Assembly (NCBI GenBank): GCA_028703035.1
Contig: JAQVNR010000047.1
Coordinates: 1-11,663, forward strand
DNA from: Bacilli bacterium
GTDB taxonomy: Bacteria > Bacillota_I > Bacilli_A > RF39 > UBA660
Direction: 5' to 3'
Length of the DNA stretch: 11,663 nucleotides
The translations under genes were made by a program, and so were the position numbers. The first letter of the stretch is position 1; each line of letters opens with the position of its first letter. Below, piece by piece: positions 1-5,385 of the stretch. Below the pieces are notes generated by a model. The model was not told where the DNA came from. It made no database searches and saw only the letters and a program-made list of their open reading frames with translations.

Positions 1-110
1 GAGATATGGTAATTTAAAAGATTTTTTGTTTTAAAAAAACTCATTAATAAGTCTGTTTTGTCATGCAATAATATTATTCTAAAAAAACATTTAAAAACTC
101 TTGATTTTTT

Positions 111-221
111 TTAGCAAGTTTTTATAGTATTATCTTTACTATCATATACACTTGCTAAATAATTGTTTATTTCTAATTGGTTAACATTTGGTCCTACTGC
201 AACAATAAAGTCATCTACCAT
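111..221 (-). CDS. small hypothetical protein, 36 aa, possibly truncated
   Basis: The ORF starts at ATG (complement of 219-221) and has a strong Shine-Dalgarno AGGAGGA at the complement of 231-237, nine bases upstream. It encodes a 36-residue acidic peptide beginning MVDDFIVAVGPNVNQ and ending DNTIKTC. I see no signal peptide, membrane segment or recognised domain. The strong ribosome site and a TATAAT box further upstream argue that it is, or was, expressed. Deleting one A from the run near its 3' end would extend the frame by about 15 residues (KLAKKNQEFLNVFLE-like), so it may be a short gene clipped by a frameshift. The rest of 1-110 shows no gene. Function unknown. Confidence 0.45.
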   Translation of the reverse strand: MVDDFIVAVGPNVNQLEINNYLASVYDSKDNTIKTC

Positions 222-239
222 ATTAAAACATCCTCCTTA

Positions 240-251
240 AAACGATTGTTT
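240..251. promoter_or_regulatory. palindromic operator-like site 1 (AAACGATTGTTT)
   Basis: This palindrome of the form AAAC-N4-GTTT overlaps the predicted start of transcription of the minus-strand promoter. It matches the 332-343 site at 11 of 12 bases. Two near-identical dyads at two divergent promoters suggest a shared dimeric repressor, but AT-rich sequence makes chance matches more likely. Confidence 0.35.
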
Positions 252-254
252 TTT

Positions 255-283
255 ATTATATCCTAAATTGTTAAAAAAATCTA
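255..283 (-). promoter_or_regulatory. promoter for the 36-aa minus-strand ORF
   Basis: A perfect TATAAT lies at the complement of 255-260. A weak -35 (TAGATT, complement of 278-283) sits 17 bases upstream. Transcription would start near 248 and leave a leader of about 27 bases containing the AGGAGGA site. The -10 is good and the -35 poor, so an activator may be needed or the promoter may be weak. Confidence 0.4.
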
Positions 284-331
284 TCATATCCAGTAATTTC
301 AGCGAAATTATGAAAAATTCAAAAACAATAA

Positions 332-343
332 AAACAATTGTTT
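332..343. promoter_or_regulatory. palindromic operator-like site 2 (AAACAATTGTTT)
   Basis: This perfect 12-base palindrome overlaps the first bases of the TTGACT -35 box of the dinD promoter, where a bound repressor would block RNA polymerase. The AAC-N4-GTT core resembles the spacing of the Gram-positive LexA box (GAAC-N4-GTTC), but the outer G/C pair is missing, so a LexA assignment is only a guess supported by the downstream dinD remnant. Confidence 0.4.
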
Positions 344-370
344 GACTATATTTTTTTTCCGTGATAAAGT
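342..370 (+). promoter_or_regulatory. promoter of the dinD remnant
   Basis: TTGACT at 342-347 and TAAAGT at 365-370 are separated by 17 bases. The -10 carries an extended TG motif (TGA at 362-364). Transcription would start near 377, leaving a leader of about 40 bases with an AAAGGA ribosome site at 400-405 before the ATG at 417. The promoter looks intact although the gene is broken. Confidence 0.5.
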
Positions 371-416
371 TATTTTAAGAAGATTATTAATTAAAAAAAG
401 AAAGGAATGGTATAAA

Positions 417-695
417 ATGAATAAACTAAAAAATAATTCAGAAGAGAGAATTTCAACTATCTTTAGAATATAAAGAATGGCGATATTTTCATAAGGTAAT
501 TGAAAAAGCTCAAGTTGCATGCTCAATGAGTAATAACAATGTGAATAACCATTTTGGATTTAACTGCTTGGTTCAAAGGTCCGAAAAGCTATTGCTGTTA
601 TGGGAGCAGCAATGCCAGAAGATTTACCAACTCCAAATAAGAGTTTAAAAGAATTATCAAAAATAGAAAAGAAAAAGCCTAACATAATAAAATAG
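417..695 (+). pseudogene. dinD: DinD (DNA-damage-inducible protein D) pseudogene with internal deletion
   Basis: Three pieces of a DinD-like protein remain. The N-terminus MNKLKNNSEE runs from the ATG at 417 and stops at 471-473. In another frame from 463 comes LEYKEWRYFHKVIEKAQ, the conserved early DinD segment. In a third frame from about 575 comes the C-terminus, with GSKVRKAI and MPEDLPTPNKSLKEL, ending at TAG 693-695. DinD proteins are around 270-300 residues, while only about 90 codons are left here, so most of the middle is deleted and at least two frame changes are present. Recognition rests on remembered family sequence. Intact DinD is SOS-induced in E. coli and is reported to inhibit RecA activities. 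No functional protein is expected here, though the 18-residue peptide could still be made. Confidence 0.8.
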
Positions 696-711
696 CTTTT
701 ATAGCTGTTTT
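689..711 (+). terminator. intrinsic-type terminator after dinD remnant
   Basis: AAAATAGCT (689-697) pairs with AGCTGTTTT (703-711) through nine pairs including one T-G, with a five-base loop. The 3' arm ends in TTTT. The stem is AT-rich but has the A-stem-T layout usual in low-GC Firmicutes. It overlaps the dinD stop codon and would separate this transcript from queA. Confidence 0.5.
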
Positions 712-729
712 GTTAGATAATAAAAGGAA

Positions 730-1764
730 GTGATAAATATCAAAACAGAAGATTATAATTATGAATTACCCAAAAAATTAATTGCTCAAACTCCACTTAA
801 AAACAGATGTGAATCTAAGCTTTTAGTTTTAGATAAAAAAACTGGTGAAATTACTCATGAGTCATTTAAAGATATTATAAATTATTTAAATGAAGGCGAT
901 GCTTTAGTAATTAATGATACAAAAGTTTTGCCAGCTAGGTTAATTGGTATAAAAAAAGAAACTGGAGCAGTTATTGAAGTCCTACTTTTAAAAAATATAG
1001 AAGATAATGTTTGGGAATGTTTAACTAAACCGCAAAAAAGATTAAGACCAGGAACAATAATTAGCTTTGGAGACGCATCATTAAAAGCAGAAATCCTAGA
1101 AATAAAAAATGAAGGAATTACAACCGTAAAACTTATCTTTGAAGGTATTCTGATGGAGGTTTTAGAAAAACTTGGCACAATGCCACTTCCTCCTTATATC
1201 CATGAGAAGTTAGAAGAAAAAGACCGTTATCAAACGGTCTATGCTAAAGTTTATGGCTCATCTGCTGCTCCAACTGCCGGACTTCATTTTACGGAAGAAT
1301 TATTAAATTCTATAAAAGAAAGAGGAATTCAAATAGTAAATATTACTCTTCATGTTGGTCTTGGTACTTTTAGACCCATTAATGTCGAAGATGTTACAAA
1401 ACATGCGATGCATAGCGAATACTATATAATGTCAAGAGAAACAGCTGATACTTTAAATAAAGTAAAAGAAAATAATAAAAAAATAATTGCTGTTGGAACA
1501 ACAACGGTTAGAACTCTTGAAACGATAATGCAAAAACATAATAAATTTACTGCATTAAGTGGTGAAACAAATATTTTTATTTATCCTGGTTTTAAATTTA
1601 AAGCAGTTGACTGTTTAATAACAAATTTTCATTTACCAAAGAGTACTCTTTTAATGTTAGTCAGTGCTTTTTCATCAAAAGAAATTATCTTAAATGCTTA
1701 CCATGAAGCAATTAAAAATAATTATCGTTTTTTCTCTTTTGGAGATGCGATGTTTATAAAATAG
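730..1764 (+). CDS. queA: QueA, S-adenosylmethionine:tRNA ribosyltransferase-isomerase
   Basis: QueA transfers and isomerises the ribosyl moiety of SAM onto 7-aminomethyl-7-deazaguanine at tRNA position 34, giving epoxyqueuosine in the cytoplasm. The roughly 341-344 residue protein is full length and matches the family throughout: INDTKVLPARL, MPLPPYI, DRYQTVYAK, GSSAAPTAGLHFT, LHVGLGTFRPI, VGTTTVRTLE, TNFHLPKSTLLMLVSAF and a terminal RFFSFGDAMF. The start is unusual. The GTG at 730 lies only about two bases after AGGA, too close for a normal ribosome site. The sequence AGGAAG (725-730) is ideally spaced, eight bases, from ATC at 739, which aligns with the usual initiator Met (family MK..., here IK...). 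The gene therefore starts at GTG 730, or at a non-canonical ATC 739. It stands alone, with a terminator upstream and intron debris downstream. Confidence 0.95.
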   Translation: MINIKTEDYNYELPKKLIAQTPLKNRCESKLLVLDKKTGEITHESFKDIINYLNEGDALVINDTKVLPARLIGIKKETGAVIEVLLLKNIEDNVWECLTKPQKRLRPGTIISFGDASLKAEILEIKNEGITTVKLIFEGILMEVLEKLGTMPLPPYIHEKLEEKDRYQTVYAKVYGSSAAPTAGLHFTEELLNSIKERGIQIVNITLHVGLGTFRPINVEDVTKHAMHSEYYIMSRETADTLNKVKENNKKIIAVGTTTVRTLETIMQKHNKFTALSGETNIFIYPGFKFKAVDCLITNFHLPKSTLLMLVSAFSSKEIILNAYHEAIKNNYRFFSFGDAMFIK

Positions 1765-1859
1765 TATTATCTAGTATTAAAAATATAAAAATTATTTATT
1801 ATAAAGTATAATTATGTGAAAACTTTCGTGTCCTAAACTTGACCTAGATCCAGTTAGGT

Positions 1860-2191
1860 AAAATTGAAGGATATTATAAGTGCGGACATAGAACAAGCAA
1901 GAAAGGCAAAAATACAAGCTATTAAAGACTACATTAATAATAATCAACATATACCATGTAGCATTCTAATCAAGAAAATAAAATAGAAGATTAATAGGTA
2001 TGTTTAATTATTATGGAATAAGTGATAACATGCCTTGGATGTTGAAGATAATATATCTAGTAAAACAAATGTTGTACAAGAGTATAAAACGTAAAAGTCA
2101 GAAGAGTAAATGGAACTGGGAGAAAATGAATACTGTGTTTTATTTTAACCCACTAGTAACACCTAAAATAAAACGCTCATTATGGCAATAA
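1860..2191 (+). pseudogene. group II intron reverse transcriptase/maturase, C-terminal fragment
   Basis: Three adjoining frames rebuild the end of an LtrA-like protein. From 1860 comes KIEGYYKCGHRTSKK. A second frame from about 1897 gives KIQAIKDYINNNQHIP and ends at TAG 1984-1986. A third frame from about 1985 gives RRLIGMFNYYGISDN, then a maturase tail with SKWNWEKMN and PLVTPKI, ending at TAA 2189-2191. The NYYGISDN and WNWEKM motifs are typical of the maturase X/thumb region. There is no YADD active site, and two frameshifts are needed, so this is a dead fragment. The 63-residue ORF from ATG 2000 is only its last piece. Confidence 0.75.
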
Positions 2192-2207
2192 GTAAAGATT
2201 ATATGAA

Positions 2208-2269
2208 GAGCCGGATGCGGGAAAAGCGCACGTACGGCTTTCGTGAGGGGCATAAGTCTGCATTTCACG
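2208..2269 (+). ncRNA. group II intron domain V and domain VI-like hairpin
   Basis: GAGCCG (2208-2213) pairs with CGGCTT (2235-2240), and TGCG (2216-2219) pairs with CGCA (2227-2230) around a purine-rich loop. The AGC catalytic triad (2209-2211) and the ACGTACGG 3' strand match bacterial domain V. The distal stem is less regular than usual. CGTGA (2242-2246) then pairs with TCACG (2265-2269) as a domain VI-like hairpin. Read in frame with the ATPase, this RNA would give a false 36-residue N-terminal extension. Confidence 0.75.
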
Positions 2270-2289
2270 ATAAGAAAGGAAGCTGGAAT

Positions 2290-4914
2290 ATGTCCACTCG
2301 ACAAGAATATAATAACCGAAATCGTTTTTATAATGAAACTCCAAAGGATTTATATACATTGTTTTCTTCGGATGTTACAGGGTTAAGTGAAGAAGAGGCA
2401 AAGAAAAGATTAGCTCGCGATGGTCTAAATAAACTTGCTGAACAAAAACAAAAATCAAATTTTATAAAATTTGTTAGTCAATTTAATGACTTAATGATTA
2501 TTTTATTAATATTTGCTTCATTGTTTTCGGCAGCTGTTTCATATATCAGAAACGAATCATATATTGATTCTATTATAATAATTATTATCGTAATTATTAA
2601 TTCCATTTTAAGCTTTATTCAAGAAAAAAAAGCAGCTGTTGCCATAGCAGAATTAAATAAAATGTTTATAACAAATAATTATGTAATAAGAGATGGTAAA
2701 AAAATATCAGTTGATGTAAGAAATATAGTTGTTGGTGATATCATTGAGTTAGAAGCAGGAGATTATGTATCAGCAGATTCCCGAATTATAAAATCTGAAA
2801 GTTTAGAAATAAATGAATCTACTTTAACTGGAGAATCTAAATCAGTTAAAAAAACTTGTGAAGATATACAAAAAGAAAAAGAATTGTATGAAAGAAAGAA
2901 TATGGTTTATGCTGGTTGCAATGTAACAAATGGGCATGCACTAGTAATTGTTTGTGCAACAGGTATGGATACTGAACTAGGTAATATAGCTACTAGTTTA
3001 CTGGATAAAAAAAGTGAGCTTACACCCCTGCAAAAAAAAGTAAATCAAATTAGTAAAGTTTTAACTTATATTGTTTTATTTATTATTATATTAATGATGA
3101 TAATAGGTTTACTTATGAAAAATGACTTTTTTGATGTTCTTACGCTTTCCATAGCGTTAGCAGTAGCTGCTATTCCTGAGGGCATGTCCTCAGTGATAAC
3201 AATAATACTTTCACTGGGAATGACTCAAATGGCTAAGAAAAATGTTATTATTAGAAAAATGGCATCAGTAGAAACGTTAGGTTCAACCGATATTATTTGT
3301 TCAGATAAAACTGGAACAATTACTCAAAATAAAATAATTGTCAAGACCATTTATTGCAATGGAAAACTATATAATGAAATAGAAGAAATTGATAATGCTG
3401 ACTTTTTAAAGTATTGTACCAGTTCATGTCATAATGTTGTCAAAAATAATGATATATATATAGGTGATGAAACCGAAGTATCAATTTATAAATATTTAGA
3501 AACAAAAGGTATTAATTTAAATAATAATGAATTTATCAGAATTAAAGAGTACCCATTTGATTCAGAAAGAAAAATGATGAGTGTTGTTTGTGAAAATAAC
3601 TCAAAACAATATGGATTTACAAAAGGAAGTTTAGATTCTGTCATTAATAATTGCTCACATTATTTAGAAAATGAACAAATTAACCCGATGACTCAGGAAT
3701 TTAAAGATAAGATTACCTTAATTGAACAAAAGCTATCAGCTGAGTCATTAAGATTATTAGCTTTTTCATTTAAAACATCTGATTTTGAAAATCCAGAAAA
3801 AAATATGATTTTTATTGGGCTTGTTGGGATGATGGATCCCCCTAGAGAAACAGTTCCTAATGCTATTAACGTTTGTATAAAAGCAGGCATTAAACCAATT
3901 ATGATTACTGGAGATAGTATTAATACAGCAATTGCAATTGCTAAGATGGTAAATATTATTGACAGTGATAATAAAGCTATTGAAGGAAAAATTGTTGATA
4001 AAATGAGTGCTAATGAATTAAAAGATGCTGTGCGTCTTTACCAAGTATATGCGAGAATATCGCCAAATACAAAACTTAGAATAGTAGAGGCATTACAATC
4101 TCAAGGGTGTGTAGTAGCTATGACTGGTGATGGTGTAAATGATGTCCCAGCAATCCAAAAAGCAGATATCGGAATCGGAATGGGAATTACTGGCTCCGAA
4201 GTTGTAAAAAAAGTTGCAGATTGCATTTTAATGGATGATAGCTTTGCAACAATTGTTGATGGAGTCGAAGAAGGAAGAAGAATAAATGCCAACATCAAAA
4301 AAGTCATTCTATATTTACTAGCAGGAAATATAATTGAAGTTATATTAGTATTTATATCAATGTTCCTTAATATGGAAATATTTAATACTCTTCAATTATT
4401 ATGGATTAATTTAATTACGGATTCTATTCCAGCAATTATGTTAGCCTTTGAAAAATCAGATGATGATATTATGGATAATTCTCCAGCAAATAAATTAAAA
4501 ACAAGTTTTTTTACACCTTTCTTGACTGCTAGGCTTATTTTTGGTTCAATATTTAAATCAATTTTAATGTTAGGATTATTTATCTTTTTTGTTAAAACTC
4601 AAAATCCATACGTTGCTAGTTCATTATTATTTATCTTTTTAATAACCCATGAATTATTATTTGCTTTATCTTGTAAAAACATTAAAAAGAGTGTTATTAA
4701 TTCTAAGATATTTGATAATAAAAATTTGAGTTTAGGAATTTTTGGAATAATTATCGTTCAAATTATTGTATTAAGTTCGGGATTATCAAAATATTTTATT
4801 GTAGATGATTTAGGATTTAAAAATGTGTTATTAACTATTATCATTTGTTTGTCAATGTTTATAATTGGTGAATTAGTAAAACCAATATATAAAAAAATAT
4901 TTAAGGATTATTAA
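2290..4914 (+). CDS. Ca2+-type P-type ATPase (SERCA/PMCA-like, type II)
   Basis: An 874-residue ATP-driven cation pump of the cytoplasmic membrane, most like bacterial Ca2+-ATPases. In order: an N-terminal cation-ATPase domain, membrane segments M1-M2 (about 70-120), actuator motif TGES (180-183), M3-M4 with IPEG (295-298), phosphorylation motif DKTGT (Asp339), KGS in the nucleotide domain, ITGDS, TGDGVND (612-618) and M5-M10. Candidate Ca2+ ligands are Glu297 in M4, Asn680 and Glu683 in M5, Asn707 and Asp711 in M6, and Glu788 in M8, so both SERCA-type sites may be present. I chose ATG 2290 because AAAGGA (2275-2280) precedes it and the 36 upstream codons are intron domain V/VI sequence. The gene for a small membrane protein follows after 13 bases. 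Substrate is inferred from motifs; Mn2+ is possible. Confidence 0.88.
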   Translation: MSTRQEYNNRNRFYNETPKDLYTLFSSDVTGLSEEEAKKRLARDGLNKLAEQKQKSNFIKFVSQFNDLMIILLIFASLFSAAVSYIRNESYIDSIIIIIIVIINSILSFIQEKKAAVAIAELNKMFITNNYVIRDGKKISVDVRNIVVGDIIELEAGDYVSADSRIIKSESLEINESTLTGESKSVKKTCEDIQKEKELYERKNMVYAGCNVTNGHALVIVCATGMDTELGNIATSLLDKKSELTPLQKKVNQISKVLTYIVLFIIILMMIIGLLMKNDFFDVLTLSIALAVAAIPEGMSSVITIILSLGMTQMAKKNVIIRKMASVETLGSTDIICSDKTGTITQNKIIVKTIYCNGKLYNEIEEIDNADFLKYCTSSCHNVVKNNDIYIGDETEVSIYKYLETKGINLNNNEFIRIKEYPFDSERKMMSVVCENNSKQYGFTKGSLDSVINNCSHYLENEQINPMTQEFKDKITLIEQKLSAESLRLLAFSFKTSDFENPEKNMIFIGLVGMMDPPRETVPNAINVCIKAGIKPIMITGDSINTAIAIAKMVNIIDSDNKAIEGKIVDKMSANELKDAVRLYQVYARISPNTKLRIVEALQSQGCVVAMTGDGVNDVPAIQKADIGIGMGITGSEVVKKVADCILMDDSFATIVDGVEEGRRINANIKKVILYLLAGNIIEVILVFISMFLNMEIFNTLQLLWINLITDSIPAIMLAFEKSDDDIMDNSPANKLKTSFFTPFLTARLIFGSIFKSILMLGLFIFFVKTQNPYVASSLLFIFLITHELLFALSCKNIKKSVINSKIFDNKNLSLGIFGIIIVQIIVLSSGLSKYFIVDDLGFKNVLLTIIICLSMFIIGELVKPIYKKIFKDY

Positions 4915-4927
4915 GGAGGAGTAAAAA

Positions 4928-5305
4928 ATGAAAAAGAAAGATCAAACTTCAATATTAATTATTGCTAGTGCGGTTATAATTTGGGTTTTTGTTAGTGTAA
5001 TTATTATTAATTTATTACCTAATAATAACAGGAGTGATTTATATTATACTAAAATAGATGAAAATTTAAATGCCAAGATTTAAACATTGGAAATAATAAA
5101 TAATAAAGTTGAATTAGTTACTTCAGGAGATATTGATTCTTATTGCATCAAAACTACAAAGACAAATCCTAATTTGAATTCTATTTGTTGGACAAAAGTA
5201 AAATCGGAAAAAACTGTAGTCTCACTCTTAGCACTTAAAAAACATTATATATGGATTAAAGATACTTCAGGAAATATTAGTAGTCCAAGAGTTATTGAAA
5301 GATAA
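4928..5305 (+). pseudogene. small membrane-anchored protein interrupted by an in-frame stop
   Basis: An ORF with a strong GGAGGAG site begins at ATG 4928 and encodes 51 residues: KKK, one long hydrophobic segment (about residues 9-30), then an extracellular-looking linker, ending at TAA 5081-5083. The same frame stays open from 5084 to TAA 5303-5305 and encodes a plausible continuation with SGDIDSYCIKTTK, NSICWTK and HYIWIKDTSGN, a small secreted beta-rich domain style. The two parts read as one protein of about 125 residues with a nonsense codon in the middle. A TTG at 5087 could restart translation but has no good ribosome site and no signal sequence. It probably shares the ATPase transcript. 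Function unknown. The first 51 residues may still be made as a membrane micropeptide. Confidence 0.6.
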
Positions 5306-5317
5306 TTACCATTTGCT

Positions 5318-5339
5318 AGCTTATCATGGACAATAAGCT
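5318..5339. promoter_or_regulatory. inverted repeat over the helD -35 (operator-like)
   Basis: AGCTTAT (5318-5324) and ATAAGCT (5333-5339) form a perfect seven-base inverted repeat separated by eight bases. The TGGACA -35 box lies inside the spacer. The placement suits a dimeric repressor. It could also fold as an RNA hairpin from the upstream gene, but no T-run follows, so it is a poor terminator. Confidence 0.4.
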
Positions 5340-5355
5340 TCTCTTAAGTTATAAT
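5327..5355 (+). promoter_or_regulatory. sigma-A-type promoter of the helD block
   Basis: TGGACA (5327-5332) and a perfect TATAAT (5350-5355) are 17 bases apart. Transcription would start near 5362, about 24 bases before the ATG at 5386. I see no comparable promoter before the next three genes, so this one probably drives all four. Confidence 0.6.
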
Positions 5356-5385
5356 AAAATTTAGCAATAATTGGAGGTAAGAGAT

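Larger units (their letters stand above)
1860..2271 (+). mobile_element. 3' remnant of a group II intron
   Basis: The order is the C-terminal end of an intron-encoded reverse transcriptase/maturase (1860-2191), a short spacer, then a recognisable domain V (2208-2241) and a domain VI-like hairpin (2242-2269). This is the canonical 3' layout of a bacterial retroelement. The 5' ribozyme domains and the RT catalytic part are absent, so it cannot move alone. Its end lies directly upstream of the ATPase ribosome site. The exact 3' junction is not determined and could fall between about 2271 and 2288. Confidence 0.75.

Noticed and set aside
308..526. 72-codon minus-strand ORF rich in Phe and Leu
   Set aside because: It overlaps the dinD promoter and remnant on the opposite strand and has no ribosome site.
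882..1178. 98-codon minus-strand ORF inside queA
   Set aside because: It is the antisense shadow of a conserved gene, with no ribosome site or plausible protein features.
1880..1884. GTGCG, like the 5' end of a group II intron
   Set aside because: It lies inside sequence that translates as the reverse transcriptase C-terminus, so it is not an intron boundary.
2182..2289. Upstream extension of the ATPase from ATG 2182
   Set aside because: It has no ribosome site, and its codons are the RT tail and intron domains V/VI.
4915..5305. TTG 5087 as the start of an independent gene
   Set aside because: It lacks a ribosome site and signal sequence and is in frame with the upstream membrane segment, so a nonsense mutation is simpler.
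5318..5346. Intrinsic terminator after the small membrane protein
   Set aside because: The seven-base stem has no following T-run, and the -35 of a strong promoter lies in its loop.
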